Position numbers and translations under genes: made by a program
From: Gordonia mangrovi
Lineage (GTDB): Bacteria > Actinomycetota > Actinomycetes > Mycobacteriales > Mycobacteriaceae
NCBI RefSeq assembly: GCF_024734075.1
Contig: NZ_CP102850.1
Location: 2,232,001 to 2,296,000 of the forward strand
DNA length: 64,000 nucleotides
Direction of reading: 5' to 3'
Part shown: positions 53,588 through 63,404 of the stretch, piece after piece
Position numbering within the stretch: the first letter of the stretch is position 1
Layout: every line of letters starts with the position of its first letter
The notes under the pieces: model-generated
Told to the model about the DNA's origin: nothing
Seen by the model: the letters and a program-made list of their open reading frames with translations, nothing else
Databases searched by the model: none

Positions 53588-55633
53588 TCAGAAGCGGCCG
53601 CCGACCCCGATCCTTCCGGAACTGCCCGAACCGCCGAAGGAGCCGGGGCTGCGGCCGCCGCTGCCGTAGCCACCGCCGAATCCGCCGCCTCCCCAGCCGC
53701 CGCGCCCGCCGCCCATGGTGCCGCGCAGAAAACTGTCGACCAGGATGCCGCCGAGCACGGCACCGCCGACGGAAGGCCCCGTCGGGTGCGGTGTCTGGTT
53801 CTGTTGCCACTGCACTACGTCACCCTGCGCCGCCATCAACGCCTGGTCGGCCAGATAGCCTGCGCGGCGGGCGCTCTGGGCGGCCCGCACGGCGTCGGTG
53901 GTACCGGCGGCGGTGGCCTCGGCCAGCAGTCGCTGGGCTTCGGCGAGCCGGGTGCGGGCAGTGGACTGGATGGCGCCGCGCCGGGTCGAGATGAAATCGT
54001 TCGCGGCCGACACCTTTGCCTGCGCGGCGGTCACCGCCGAGTTCAGCAGCTCGGCGCGGCGCTGGCGCTCCGCCGAACTCGCCCGTGCATCCGCGAGTGC
54101 GTCGTCGAGGTCGGCGTCGGCATCCACCAGCGCGGTGAACGTGCCGAGCGGGTCGTCACCGAACTCCGTGCGTGCCGCCGACAGTGCGCTGGTCGCCCGT
54201 TGTACCGCGGTGGCCAGTGCGGGACCGCCGTCGCCGCTCAGCGCCGCGGCCTCGGCCAGTTCCCCGTCGACCTCGTCGATCAGTGCGGGCATCCGGGTGT
54301 GGGCGGCGGCGATATTCGCCTCTGCGTTGTCGATCGCGTCGAGCAGCCGGTTGGCCTGCTCCAGGGCACCCTCGGCGGAGCGGATCGCCGCCACCGCGGG
54401 CCCCTGTTCGCCGGCCGGCGCCGACACGGCCTCCCGCCCCTGATCGGCGCTGTGTTCGGCGAACTCGATCTCCTCGCGCGCCAGGTCGACGTTGTCGGTG
54501 ATCGACACGAGCACCGTCTCGCCGTGTCGGCCGATCAAAGAGTCCAGCTTGATCTGCGACTGCTCCATCCGGGCGCGCACCGCGACCAGCTTCTGGGTGA
54601 GCTCGGCCAGCCGCGAATCGGCGTTGATCAGCAGGTTGCGCATCGCGTCGAAGCTCTCCACCTGGGCATCGAGCGCCGCATCGACATCGGTGCAGGTGGT
54701 GATGATCTGGACCAGCATGGCGCGTTGCTCGTCCGGGGTCTCCGGGATCGAGTCGTCGAGGAGTTGACGCACGGTGAACGATTCGGCCAGCCCGCGTTTG
54801 GCCTCGGCGAGGGCTTCGGTGAACGGCGCGGTCTCCACCTGCCCGAACTCACTGATCGCCAGAGCCAGTTCTTCTTCGCTGGTGCGGATGGCGTTGTCGG
54901 TGTCGGTCAGTACTTCGCGCGACCACGGGTCGAGCACGTCGAGCGGCTGTGCCACCAGCTGCTCGCCGGTCAGCTCCTGCTCCCGCATGGCTTCCACGCC
55001 GGCCTCGATGCGTTGCCGCTTGCGGCGCCGCCGGTACAGCAGGAAGCCGCCACCGCCGACCACCGCGACCCCGCCGACGGCGAGCGCGGTGTAGAGACCG
55101 GCATTCGACGGTGTCATCGCGGCGTTGATGCCGTCGACGGCGGCCTGGCCGGCGCCGGCCCAGTCGCTGTCTTTCAGGGCCGGGACGATGTCGCCGCGCG
55201 CGATGTCCTCGATGGCGGACTGGTCGAGGCCCTCCACCGATTCGGGCGCGTTGAAGTAGTACGCGCGGTCGTCGGTCGCGACGGCAAGCAGTACGTCAGT
55301 GTCGCCGAGATCGCTGATGGCCGCGGTCTGCGTGGCCCACTGCTCGGCGGACATTCCGTCGAAGTCGCGCACGTAGACCACCCACAGCTGCACCTCGTGA
55401 TCGGTGTAGAGCTGGTCGATCGACGCCTGCAGGTCGGTGCGCTGGGCGGTGGTGAGCACGTTGGCCGAGTCCACGACCTGGGTGGGGAGCCGCGACGGCG
55501 GCTCGGCGTGGGCCCGTGCGGACAGGAGGACGGCGGGCGCGACGAGCGCGACAAGACCGAGGACGGCGACGGTCAGGCCCAGCCGACGGAGCAGCGTGGC
55601 AGAGGCAAGCATGCGTCCCAATCTATCCGCCAC
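53588..55633 (-). CDS. TPM-domain membrane protein with coiled-coil region and Gly-rich tail
   Basis: This is a 681-residue protein. An N-terminal signal or anchor (LTVAVLGLVALVAPAVLLSA, cleavage near AHA) is followed by the TPM domain at about residues 48-165 (VVDSANVLTTAQRTDLQASIDQLY, LLAVATDDRAYYF). A membrane span at about 178-196 precedes a basic stop-transfer (YRRRRKRQR). About 350 residues of charged helices follow, likely coiled coil. The end is Gly-rich (GGRGGWGGGGFGGGYGSG). TPM proteins are linked to membrane-protein quality control and envelope phosphatase activity. An internal ATG seven codons in is an alternative start. Confidence 0.85.
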   Translation of the reverse strand: MADRLGRMLASATLLRRLGLTVAVLGLVALVAPAVLLSARAHAEPPSRLPTQVVDSANVLTTAQRTDLQASIDQLYTDHEVQLWVVYVRDFDGMSAEQWATQTAAISDLGDTDVLLAVATDDRAYYFNAPESVEGLDQSAIEDIARGDIVPALKDSDWAGAGQAAVDGINAAMTPSNAGLYTALAVGGVAVVGGGGFLLYRRRRKRQRIEAGVEAMREQELTGEQLVAQPLDVLDPWSREVLTDTDNAIRTSEEELALAISEFGQVETAPFTEALAEAKRGLAESFTVRQLLDDSIPETPDEQRAMLVQIITTCTDVDAALDAQVESFDAMRNLLINADSRLAELTQKLVAVRARMEQSQIKLDSLIGRHGETVLVSITDNVDLAREEIEFAEHSADQGREAVSAPAGEQGPAVAAIRSAEGALEQANRLLDAIDNAEANIAAAHTRMPALIDEVDGELAEAAALSGDGGPALATAVQRATSALSAARTEFGDDPLGTFTALVDADADLDDALADARASSAERQRRAELLNSAVTAAQAKVSAANDFISTRRGAIQSTARTRLAEAQRLLAEATAAGTTDAVRAAQSARRAGYLADQALMAAQGDVVQWQQNQTPHPTGPSVGGAVLGGILVDSFLRGTMGGGRGGWGGGGFGGGYGSGGRSPGSFGGSGSSGRIGVGGRF

Positions 55634-55708
55634 ATCCGACCGTGCGGGCGTGCCGTCGTCCCCGGCCGTGTCGGTCGGTGACCGCGGTCGGTCAGCTGAG
55701 GTGTCCGA

Positions 55709-56515
55709 TCAGCTGTTCTGACTGTCGCGCCACTTGCAGACGGCTTCGAGAACCGACAGGTCGTAGTCGGGGCCGCTCGACCCGACCGTGAGCAGCGAGA
55801 TACCTGCCTTCACCAGTTCGTCGGCCTCGCGCAGCGCGTCGTCGACGGTCCGCGCCTGCAGCGCGGCGGAGTGTTCGATCTGGATGGGGTCGCGGCCGAC
55901 CGTCGCGCAGTGGTCGGCGAGGATGTCCGCTTTGCGTTCATAGGTGGGCACGTCGACGAAGAAGTGCCAGATGTTCGCGTGTTCGGCGACGTAGCGCAGC
56001 GTCTTCTTCTCCCCACCGCCACCGATGAGCACCGGGATGTCGCGGGTGGGCTGCGGATTCAGCTTGCCCAGCCGGTCGGCGATCCGGGGCAGCGACTCGC
56101 CGAGGTCGTTCAGTCGTCCGCCGGCGGTGCCGAACTCGTAGCCGTACTCGTCGTAGTCCTTCTGGAACCAGCCCGATCCGATACCCAGGATGAGACGGCC
56201 GTCCGAGATGTGGTCGACGGTGCGGGCCATATCCGCGAGCAACTCCGGGTTGCGGTAGGAGTTGCAGGTGACCAGCGCACCGATCTCCACGCGGCTGGTC
56301 TGTTCGGCCCACGCGCCGAGCATCGTCCAGCATTCGAAATGCTCACCGTCGGGGTCGCCGTAGAGCGGGTAGAAGTGATCCCAGTTGAACGCGATGTCGA
56401 CGCCCATGTCCTCGGCGCGGCGGACCGCGTCGCGGATCATCGGATACTGGGGGGCGTGCTGCGGCTGCAGCTGGACACCGACGCGGACAGGGAAATCGCG
56501 AGCTGTGAACGTCAT
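55709..56515 (-). CDS. LLM-class, probably F420-dependent, oxidoreductase
   Basis: This 268-residue luciferase-like TIM barrel begins MTFTARDFPVRVGVQLQPQHAPQYP. It has AEDMGVDIAFNWDHFYPLYG, RVEIGALVTCNSYRNPELLADMARTVDHISDGRLILGIGSGW and a GGGGEKKTLRYVAEHANIWHF segment typical of the F420-using subgroup in mycolata. The ATG at 56515 gives the family N-terminus; the 12 codons before it are not conserved in character. The substrate is unknown. It is divergent from the MalY-type aminotransferase. Confidence 0.88.
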   Translation of the reverse strand: MTFTARDFPVRVGVQLQPQHAPQYPMIRDAVRRAEDMGVDIAFNWDHFYPLYGDPDGEHFECWTMLGAWAEQTSRVEIGALVTCNSYRNPELLADMARTVDHISDGRLILGIGSGWFQKDYDEYGYEFGTAGGRLNDLGESLPRIADRLGKLNPQPTRDIPVLIGGGGEKKTLRYVAEHANIWHFFVDVPTYERKADILADHCATVGRDPIQIEHSAALQARTVDDALREADELVKAGISLLTVGSSGPDYDLSVLEAVCKWRDSQNS

Positions 56516-56598
56516 GAGTTCCAGTCTGCCGAAGGAAAGCCGCTGCGTCATTGTCCGAATCAGGTTGTCCTGGGCGGTGGTAAGCAGGACGGGTGACG

Positions 56599-57747
56599 AT
56601 GCGACCGCATGCTCCCCACCTGTCCGAACTGCGCCGGCGCACCAGCATCAAGTGGCGCGCGTACCCCGATGACGTCGTGCCGATGTTCGTCGCCGAGATG
56701 GACTTCGAGCTCGCGCCGGTGGTCGCCGACGCGATGATCGACCAGATCCGCGCTTCCGACGTCGGCTACTCGGGCGGCGCGGGCGCGGTCGGGGAGGCGT
56801 TCGCGGGGTTCGCGCAGCGCCGCTGGGCATGGGACGTCGCTCCCACCGACATCCGCCTCACCACCGACGTCAGCGTGGTGATCGTGGAGGCGTTGCGGGT
56901 CGCCATCTCCCCGGGTGATCGGGTGATCATCACCCCGCCGGTGTATCCGCCGTTCTTCGAACTCATCCCCGAGGCCGGCGGGCAGGTGTGCGAGGTGCCG
57001 TTGCGGTGCGACGAGGACCGCACCTGGTCGCTCGACCTCGACGGGATCGGCCGTGAACTCGCGGCCGGGGCGCGCGCGGTGCTGTTGTGTCACCCGCACA
57101 ATCCGCTCGGCCTGATCCATCCGGCCGACGACCTCGTCGCGCTGGCCGAACTCGCCGCGACACACGGTGCGATGGTGATCAGCGACGAGATCCACGCGCC
57201 GCTGGTCCATCCCGGCCGGGAGTTCACGCCGTTCCTCGCGACGGGCGACATCGCACGGCAGGTCGGCATCGCCGCCCACTCCGCGAGCAAGGGTTTCAAC
57301 ATCGCCGGTGCCAAGTGCGCGTTGATGATCGCCGCGTCGGACACCACGCGGGCGACGCTGGACCGCCAGCCCGAGGAGGTGGGTGTGCGCACCAGCATCA
57401 TCGGCCGCGCGGGGACCGCGGCAGGGTTCGCGAAGGGGGACGACTGGCTCGACGCGACACTCGAGGTCCTCGTCGGGAACCTGGATCTGCTGTCCGGCTG
57501 GCTCGAGGCCGAGTTGCCCGAGGTGACGCTGCACCGACCGGCGGCTTCGTACCTGGCGTGGCTCGACTTCCGGGCCACCGGCCTCGGCGACGACCCCGCC
57601 GCTGCGATCCTGGAGAAGGGGCGGGTGGCCCTGCACTCCGGACCCGCGTTCGGTCGTGCGGGCACGGGGTTCGCGCGGCTCAATGTGGGCTGCTCGCCGG
57701 AGTTGCTCCGTGCGGGTCTGGCCGGGATACAGCGCGCCGTCCGCTGA
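56599..57747 (+). CDS. MalY/PatB-type aminotransferase (cystathionine beta-lyase-like)
   Basis: This 382-residue fold-type I PLP enzyme has PLP lysine in HSASKGFNIAGAKCA, the cofactor Asp in ISDEIHAPLV and the N-terminal RRTSIKWRAYPDDVVPMFVAEMDF typical of MalY/PatB C-S lyases. Family members cleave cystathionine or cysteine conjugates to a thiol, pyruvate and ammonia. The ATG at 56599 is preceded by AGGACGG; a GTG two codons earlier is possible. It appears monocistronic. Confidence 0.87.
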   Translation: MRPHAPHLSELRRRTSIKWRAYPDDVVPMFVAEMDFELAPVVADAMIDQIRASDVGYSGGAGAVGEAFAGFAQRRWAWDVAPTDIRLTTDVSVVIVEALRVAISPGDRVIITPPVYPPFFELIPEAGGQVCEVPLRCDEDRTWSLDLDGIGRELAAGARAVLLCHPHNPLGLIHPADDLVALAELAATHGAMVISDEIHAPLVHPGREFTPFLATGDIARQVGIAAHSASKGFNIAGAKCALMIAASDTTRATLDRQPEEVGVRTSIIGRAGTAAGFAKGDDWLDATLEVLVGNLDLLSGWLEAELPEVTLHRPAASYLAWLDFRATGLGDDPAAAILEKGRVALHSGPAFGRAGTGFARLNVGCSPELLRAGLAGIQRAVR

Positions 57748-57792
57748 GCTCGACGGTCTCGAATGGGTTGCTGACCTGGTACTTCGCTGTGT

Positions 57793-57830
57793 TGCAACGT
57801 TCTGTACGTGACTGCAACGTAGGTGCAACG
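57793..57830 (+). promoter_or_regulatory. Three TGCAACG direct repeats upstream of the aldehyde dehydrogenase
   Basis: TGCAACGT at 57793-57800, TGCAACGT at 57813-57820 and TGCAACG at 57824-57830 lie 100-140 bases before the start codon. The first two are 20 bases apart, about two helical turns. They look like activator half-sites. A possible -10 TACGCT follows at 57841, without a good -35, which suits activator dependence. Confidence 0.5.
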
Positions 57831-57932
57831 CGGCCGCTCCTACGCTGTGCATCAGATCACATCGACCCCGTTGCGTGGGGCGGGTGACACCACCGGAGAA
57901 CACCTCAATCGGAACAGCATGAGGAGCAGTAG

Positions 57933-59456
57933 ATGACCGTCTTCGCGAAACCCGGAACCGACGGCTCGGTGATGAGCTACGAGTCCCGCTACGACAACTG
58001 GATCGGCGGCCAGTGGACGCCGCCGGTGAAGGGACAGTACTTCGAGAACCCGTCACCGGTGGACGGCAAGACGTTCTGTGAGGTCGCCCGCTCGACCTCC
58101 GAGGACATCGAACTCGCGCTGGACGCCGCGCACAAGGCCGCCCCGCAGTGGGGCAAGGTGCCGGTTGCCGAGCGGTCGCTGGTCCTGCTGCGCATCGCCG
58201 ACCGGATGGAAGAGAACCTCGAGAAACTTGCCGTCGCCGAGACCTGGGACAACGGCAAGGCCGTCCGCGAGACCCTGGCCGCCGACATCCCGCTGGCCAT
58301 CGACCACTTCCGCTACTTCGCCGGCGCGTTGCGTGCCCAGGAGGGTTCGATCTCCGAAGTCGACGAGGACACCGTCGCCTACCACTTCCACGAGCCGCTC
58401 GGCGTTGTCGGACAGATCATCCCGTGGAACTTCCCGATCCTGATGGCCGTGTGGAAGCTGGCCCCGGCACTGGCCGCAGGCAACGCGGTGGTGCTCAAGC
58501 CGGCCGAGCAGACCCCCGCATCGATTCTCTACCTGATGAGCCTCATCGCCGACCTGCTGCCCGCCGGCGTCCTGAACGTCGTCAACGGGTTCGGTGTCGA
58601 GGCAGGTAAGCCGCTCGCCTCCAGCAACCGCATCCGCAAGATCGCCTTCACCGGTGAGACCACCACCGGCCGCCTGATCATGCAGTACGCCTCGGAGAAC
58701 CTGATCCCGGTCACCCTGGAGCTGGGCGGCAAGAGCCCGAATATCTTCTTCGACGACGTGATGAGCGCCGACGACGGGTTCCTCGACCGGGCGCTGGAAG
58801 GCTTCTCGATGTTCGCGCTGAATCAGGGCGAGGTCTGCACCTGCCCGAGCCGCGCACTCATCCAGGAGAACATCTTCGACGACTTCATCGCCAAGGCCGT
58901 CGACCGGGTCGGCCAGATCAAGCAGGGCAACCCGCTCGACACCGACACGATGATGGGCGCCCAGGCCTCCAACGACCAGTTCGAGAAGATCAGCTCGTAC
59001 CTGGAGATCGGCAAGCAGGAGGGCGCAAAAGTGCTCACCGGTGGCGAGCCCGCCGATCTCGGCGGCGACCTGTCGGGCGGCTACTACATCAAGCCGACCG
59101 TGTTCGACGGCCACAACAAGATGCGCATCTTCCAGGAGGAGATCTTCGGGCCGGTGCTCGCGGTGACCACGTTCTCCGACTACGCGGACGCCATCCACAT
59201 CGCCAACGACACCCTCTACGGCCTCGGTGCCGGCGTGTGGAGCCGCGACGGCGCCACCGCCTACCGTGCCGGCCGCGAGATCCAGGCCGGTCGCGTGTGG
59301 ACCAACACCTATCACGACTACCCGGCCCACGCCGCATTCGGTGGTTACAAGCAGTCGGGCATCGGGCGTGAGACCCACCTGATGATGCTCGAGCACTACC
59401 AGCAGACCAAGAACCTGCTGGTCGGCTACGCCCAGAATGCCAAGGGCTTCTTCTGA
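57933..59456 (+). CDS. NAD-dependent aldehyde dehydrogenase (ExaC/Rv0458-like)
   Basis: This 507-residue aldehyde dehydrogenase has [36 protein letters not shown], the general base in [12 protein letters not shown], catalytic Cys in [11 protein letters not shown] (two cysteines in tandem context) and [13 protein letters not shown]. It is of the acetaldehyde/ExaC type used in ethanol or short-chain alcohol oxidation. The DUF779 gene follows 36 bases later, as Rv0459 follows Rv0458 in M. tuberculosis. Repeats in the promoter suggest specific induction. It could complete oxidation of aldehydes made by the alcohol dehydrogenase module 30 kb away; this is inference. Confidence 0.9.
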   Translation: MTVFAKPGTDGSVMSYESRYDNWIGGQWTPPVKGQYFENPSPVDGKTFCEVARSTSEDIELALDAAHKAAPQWGKVPVAERSLVLLRIADRMEENLEKLAVAETWDNGKAVRETLAADIPLAIDHFRYFAGALRAQEGSISEVDEDTVAYHFHEPLGVVGQIIPWNFPILMAVWKLAPALAAGNAVVLKPAEQTPASILYLMSLIADLLPAGVLNVVNGFGVEAGKPLASSNRIRKIAFTGETTTGRLIMQYASENLIPVTLELGGKSPNIFFDDVMSADDGFLDRALEGFSMFALNQGEVCTCPSRALIQENIFDDFIAKAVDRVGQIKQGNPLDTDTMMGAQASNDQFEKISSYLEIGKQEGAKVLTGGEPADLGGDLSGGYYIKPTVFDGHNKMRIFQEEIFGPVLAVTTFSDYADAIHIANDTLYGLGAGVWSRDGATAYRAGREIQAGRVWTNTYHDYPAHAAFGGYKQSGIGRETHLMMLEHYQQTKNLLVGYAQNAKGFF

Positions 59457-59492
59457 TCCGAGGCGCAACCCAGAAAGCAGAGGTGAAAACCC

Positions 59493-59915
59493 GTGTCGGA
59501 CCAGCAGGTTCCTGATCGGGTGGTCGCCACAGACACCGCCGTGCAGCTCCTGACGAAACTGTCGGAGCTGCACGGCGGCCTCATGATCCATCAGTCAGGT
59601 GGATGCTGTGACGGCTCGGCCCCCATGTGCTATCCGGTCGGCGAGTACCGCGTCGGCCAGCGCGACGTCCTCGTCGGTGAGATCGAACTGACCGAACCCC
59701 TTCCCGCCGTGCGGGTCTGGATCAACGGAGATCAGTTCGAGCTGTGGAAGCACACGCAACTGATCCTCGACGTGGTGACCGGCCGTGGTGCCGGGTTCAG
59801 TCTGGAAGCGCCGGAAGGCGTTCGCTTTCTCTCGCGCTCACGGGCGTTCAGTCCGGAGGAGAACGAGGCGCTCGAGGCGAATCCGCCTCAGACGGGTGCC
59901 GCCGTCGGCGCGTGA
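59493..59915 (+). CDS. DUF779 protein, aldehyde dehydrogenase partner
   Basis: This 140-residue protein starts at GTG behind GAGGT. The DUF779 core contains HQSGGCCDGSAPMCYPVGEY near residues 33-52, three cysteines that look like a metal site, and VWINGDQFELWKHTQLILDVVTGRGAGFSLE. The function is unknown, but the gene accompanies ExaC-type aldehyde dehydrogenases in many actinobacteria and proteobacteria, as it does here. Confidence 0.88.
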   Translation: MSDQQVPDRVVATDTAVQLLTKLSELHGGLMIHQSGGCCDGSAPMCYPVGEYRVGQRDVLVGEIELTEPLPAVRVWINGDQFELWKHTQLILDVVTGRGAGFSLEAPEGVRFLSRSRAFSPEENEALEANPPQTGAAVGA

Positions 59916-59928
59916 CACTGCGACTCGG

Positions 59929-60609
59929 CTACTGTTCGAACCCCACAAAGGTGGCGGCTTCCTCAACCGACTTACGTTCGGAGACCACGGCATTGGCCGG
60001 GAAGGTGTGATCCGGCCAGCCCAGCGCGATGCTCTTCATGATCACTTGGTCGTCCGGGATGCCGGCATGTTCTCGCACCACGGGCGACTGCATGATGCCC
60101 TGACTGTTGATCACCGCCCCCAACCCGCGCGACCAGGCCGCGTTGACCAGCGCGGTGGAGACCGCGCCGCAATCGAATGGTGTGTCGTCGCTGCCGTCGA
60201 GAATGCGGTCGTAGGTCACGATCACACAGACCGGGGCATCGAACTGACGGAACCCCCGCAGCACCCAGTCGTGCCGCATCTCCGTGTTGTCGCGGGCAAT
60301 ACCCATCGCGCCGAACAGCTGCTTGGCAACCCGGACTTGGCGTTCACGATGTGGGCCGGTGAACTTCTCGGCGCCCGTCCGGAACTCGCGTGAATGGGGC
60401 ACGCCGGCGAGGTTGCGCTCGGTGTTTCCCGCCCGGATGCGATCGAGCGGCTCTCCCGTGATCACATGGAAATTCCAGGGCTGCGTGTTCATCGATGACG
60501 GGGCTCGCATCGCGAGGGCCAGGATTTCCTCGATCAGCTCGCGCGGGACCGGGTCCGGCGTGAACCCGCGGATGCTGCGACGCCCAAGGATCACTTCGTC
60601 GTACTGCAT
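59929..60609 (-). CDS. Nitroreductase-family FMN protein
   Basis: This 226-residue protein has the FMN-phosphate arginines in GRRSIRGFTPDPVP, the RAPSSMNTQPWNFHVITG segment, and the C-terminal GWPDHTFPANAVVSERKSVEEAATFVGF. The ATG at 60609 has GGGGAG upstream and gives the family N-terminus; the longer frame is non-coding. Family members reduce nitro compounds, quinones or enoates with NAD(P)H. The specific substrate is unknown. It ends 13 bases from the convergent DUF779 gene. Confidence 0.88.
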   Translation of the reverse strand: MQYDEVILGRRSIRGFTPDPVPRELIEEILALAMRAPSSMNTQPWNFHVITGEPLDRIRAGNTERNLAGVPHSREFRTGAEKFTGPHRERQVRVAKQLFGAMGIARDNTEMRHDWVLRGFRQFDAPVCVIVTYDRILDGSDDTPFDCGAVSTALVNAAWSRGLGAVINSQGIMQSPVVREHAGIPDDQVIMKSIALGWPDHTFPANAVVSERKSVEEAATFVGFEQ

Positions 60610-60638
60610 CGTCGATCTCCCCTCGCGTGAATCGAACA

Positions 60639-61448
60639 TCACGGCAGTATTCCACGCTGCCCCTCGTCCAGCCACCAGCCCTGCACCATGCCTTCCGGCC
60701 GCCCGGGCTCGATGTAGTGCTCCGTCCCGAAGGCGAACGGGAACATCTCGACCGGTAGCTCGAGGAGCTGGCGGACGTCGGTCTGGCTGGCGTGACAGGC
60801 GAGCGCCTCGCGTTTGGTCATCACGTCGTCGCCGAGATCGACGGCCCAATGCAGTTCGGCCTCGGGCGTGCCGATCGGGTTCCCGTCATCGCCGCGCAGG
60901 TCCGGATCGAATCCTTCCATGCCCATCTCTTTGGCGAGGGTGAACAACTGTCGCATGAGGTCGCGGTTCATGGTGACCTCGAGGTAGCGGGGTCGCTTCG
61001 ACGCGAGTTCGGCTGCGGCGCGGGTGGTGTGGTGCAGCATGATGTGATCGGGATGGCCGTAGCCGCCGTGCCAGTCGTAGCCGACGACGACATCGGCGGA
61101 CTCCTGGTCCAGGATGTCGGCCAGACGACGGGCCGCTTCGCCGAGGTCGGCGCGCGAGAAGACCCCGTCGACGTTGTTCTGCGCCCATCCGGTCATCCCG
61201 GAGTCGCCGTAACCGAGCCACGCGATCCGGGCCGTGCCGGTGATGCGTGCGGACGCTTCGGCCTCACCGCGCCGACGGCTCACAATGGTCTCACCGGGTG
61301 CCAGATCGTCCGGGACGTCGCCGGGATCGCCGTCGGTGCAGTAGACCACCACCACACGGTGGCCTTCGCGCGATGCACGGATCATGCTGCCGGCGGTACC
61401 GGTCCCCTCGTCGTCGGGATGCGCGTGGACGAAGACGATTGTGCTCAT
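60639..61448 (-). CDS. PIG-L family deacetylase
   Basis: This 269-residue zinc hydrolase of the MshB/Mca family carries the AHPDDE motif at residues 9-14 and the third zinc ligand in GGYGHPDHIMLHH. DWHGGYGHPDH and REALACHASQTDV are typical of actinobacterial LmbE-like proteins. Known members deacetylate GlcNAc-inositol (MshB) or cleave mycothiol conjugates (Mca). I cannot tell which substrate applies, and MshB or Mca orthologues may exist elsewhere in the genome. The nitroreductase gene lies 29 bases downstream on the same strand, so the two may be co-transcribed. Confidence 0.86.
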   Translation of the reverse strand: MSTIVFVHAHPDDEGTGTAGSMIRASREGHRVVVVYCTDGDPGDVPDDLAPGETIVSRRRGEAEASARITGTARIAWLGYGDSGMTGWAQNNVDGVFSRADLGEAARRLADILDQESADVVVGYDWHGGYGHPDHIMLHHTTRAAAELASKRPRYLEVTMNRDLMRQLFTLAKEMGMEGFDPDLRGDDGNPIGTPEAELHWAVDLGDDVMTKREALACHASQTDVRQLLELPVEMFPFAFGTEHYIEPGRPEGMVQGWWLDEGQRGILP

Positions 61449-61566
61449 GGGTCGATCATGCTCGCCCCGGGGTTCTACTCGGTTGGCGGGCTCGTTGTGC
61501 ACAGCTCGAAAGGTGCGCTGAGCTGCGGCGACGAAACTTGTCGGTGGTTGCCGATAGCTTGGTGTC

Positions 61567-63144
61567 ATGAAATCGAGCGCACCGGCGTTGGCCCAGATGG
61601 CCGACGATGAACAGCACTCGGCCACCGAGTTGGTCGAGGTGCTCCATCACACGAACGCGGTGCGCGCATCGGCCGATTACCGGATGTTGCAGGCGGCCGG
61701 CCTGATCCATGAGGAACGCGAACAAGATCATCTGGTGCGGTTGGCCGCCGCCCTCGGTGAGTCGGAGACTTCGCTGGCCAACCTGGAACGCCTCGCACTG
61801 CGCGCGGCGGCCGGGGAGGACCCGCGCGCTCAGTACGGGCCCACCGGCCTGGAGATGGCCATCGCCGAGGTCGGTGCCGCGTTGACGGTGCCGCCTGGGC
61901 GGGCGCGGGAGTTCATCGAGGCCGGCAGCGTGTTGCGTCACCAATTGCCGTTCACCGGCGCCACTCTGGGTGCCGGGCGGATCGATCTGGCGCGGTTTCT
62001 GCTGGTGGTGCGTCGCACCACCCTGGTCGACTCCGCGAAGTTCGACGTGCTCGACAAAGAGATCGCCGCGGCCATCGAATCGCGGGAGCCGATGTCGATG
62101 ACTCGGTTCACCACGATGATCGACAAGTTGATCGCCGACGTCGACCCGGCCGCGGTGCGTCGCCGCCGAGAACGCGTGGATGCCGACCGCGACATCAGTG
62201 TGCGACCCGACCGCCACACGCCGGGACAGTCCCGCATCGGGGGTGTGTTGCCGGCCGAGCAGGCCGCCGCGATTGATGCCCGTCTGTCGGCGATGGCTGC
62301 TGGCGTGCATCCCGACGACCCGCGCACCGCGGCCCAGCGCCGCGCCGATGCGTTGGTCGCCCTCGCCGACGGCGCCGACCGGTTGGTGTGCGGCTGCGAG
62401 GTCTGCACGACCGATGACGCCGAGGTCAGTGGTGAGGCCGAAAACAGTGGCGAACAGGACGTCGCTCCGGCCGCATCAGTCGATGCCGATGCCGATGCCG
62501 ATGCCGATGCCGACACGTCGGACTGCGCACCGCGTCCGACCTTCCACATCGTGGTGAATCTGAGCACCCTGCTCGGCCACGACGATGATCCGGCCTTCCT
62601 CGACGGCCAGGGCATCATCGACGCCGACACCGCCCGCGCCTTGCTGGCCGAGGCCAAGCGCTGCTACGTCACCCCCGACACCACCAATCTCGCACAGGCC
62701 GACCGGTATGCACCGTCGAAGAAGCTCGCCGACCTGATCCGGGCGGGCGAATTGTGTTGCAGCTTTCCCGGCTGCAACAACCGTGCCTATCACGCCGATG
62801 TCGACCATTCGGTTCCGCACGGCGAAGGTGGTGCGACCGATGCGCGAAACCTCAAGCCGCTGTGCAGGTTTCATCACAGGATCAAAACGTTCGCGACGGG
62901 GTGGCGCGACTATCAGGATCCGTTGGGCACGGTGTTCTTCCAATCACCGACCGGTCATACCTACCTGGGTAACGCGTTCACCGGGCGTGATCTGTTCGGG
63001 TCGCTGACCTGCAGCACCCGGCCACCCGACGATCCGGCCCGACAACGCATCGACACCATCCGCGACCGACGCTCGAGGTCGGTCAAGCGCGCCGACACAC
63101 GCGCGATGGAACGCTGGAACAAGCAGAACCCACCACCGTTCTGA
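61567..63144 (+). CDS. 13E12-repeat (DUF222) HNH endonuclease-like protein
   Basis: This 525-residue protein has DUF222 over about residues 30-330. A canonical HNH site lies at about 398-440: [20 protein letters not shown], then [17 protein letters not shown], with the paired cysteines intact, unlike the copy at 44303. An Ala-Asp repeat (about residues 306-316) encoded by five GATGCC units interrupts the middle. The tail is basic. The family is multi-copy in mycolata and thought to be mobile, though no transposition mechanism is proven. It is flanked downstream by a dispersed repeat. Confidence 0.88.
   Translation: MKSSAPALAQMADDEQHSATELVEVLHHTNAVRASADYRMLQAAGLIHEEREQDHLVRLAAALGESETSLANLERLALRAAAGEDPRAQYGPTGLEMAIAEVGAALTVPPGRAREFIEAGSVLRHQLPFTGATLGAGRIDLARFLLVVRRTTLVDSAKFDVLDKEIAAAIESREPMSMTRFTTMIDKLIADVDPAAVRRRRERVDADRDISVRPDRHTPGQSRIGGVLPAEQAAAIDARLSAMAAGVHPDDPRTAAQRRADALVALADGADRLVCGCEVCTTDDAEVSGEAENSGEQDVAPAASVDADADADADADTSDCAPRPTFHIVVNLSTLLGHDDDPAFLDGQGIIDADTARALLAEAKRCYVTPDTTNLAQADRYAPSKKLADLIRAGELCCSFPGCNNRAYHADVDHSVPHGEGGATDARNLKPLCRFHHRIKTFATGWRDYQDPLGTVFFQSPTGHTYLGNAFTGRDLFGSLTCSTRPPDDPARQRIDTIRDRRSRSVKRADTRAMERWNKQNPPPF
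62482..62511 (+). repeat. Hexanucleotide tandem repeat (GATGCC)5 inside the 13E12 gene
   Basis: Five perfect copies of GATGCC encode an Asp-Ala repeat in the linker before the HNH domain. Changes in copy number would keep the frame and only alter linker length. Confidence 0.9.
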
Positions 63145-63155
63145 GTGTGCGGGGG

Positions 63156-63205
63156 GATCTCGATACGCCCTCGGCTAGCGCCTCGGGCTGCTTGATCAGC
63201 AGTCG
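63156..63205. repeat. Dispersed-type intergenic repeat
   Basis: Just after the 13E12 stop, a block containing CTCGATACGCCCTCGGCTAG, then CGCCTCGGGCTGCTTGATCA, resembles the intergenic repeats commonly seen many times in Gordonia and relatives. Recognition is from memory, not a search. Confidence 0.5.
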
Positions 63206-63244
63206 GGTGTTCTGCACCACATCGACGCTTGCGGATTTGCAACC

Positions 63245-63264
63245 CTACCCTCCCCGAAGGGTAG
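63245..63264. promoter_or_regulatory. Inverted repeat upstream of the SulP gene
   Basis: CTACCCT and AGGGTAG form perfect 7-base arms around CCCCGA. The TACCC...GGGTA form resembles operators of CsoR/RicR/CstR-type copper or persulfide repressors, though the spacer here is 8 bases. It lies 140 bases before the transporter start. It could alternatively terminate the 13E12 transcript. Confidence 0.4.
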
Positions 63265-63404
63265 AGTTCCGCGTGTCGCCGGCGCGGTGGCCGCCGGCAT
63301 TCGTCTCGCCGATCGCAATGATGCGGTCGGCGCCCAGCATCGTTGTAGGTGACGAGATCACCGTGTGCCGTCGTGCGCTTGGCGGCGGCCCGAAGGAGAT
63401 GTCC

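Noticed and set aside
62482-62511. Phase-variable switch in the second 13E12 gene
   Set aside because: The repeat unit is six bases, so copy-number changes keep the reading frame and cannot switch expression on or off.
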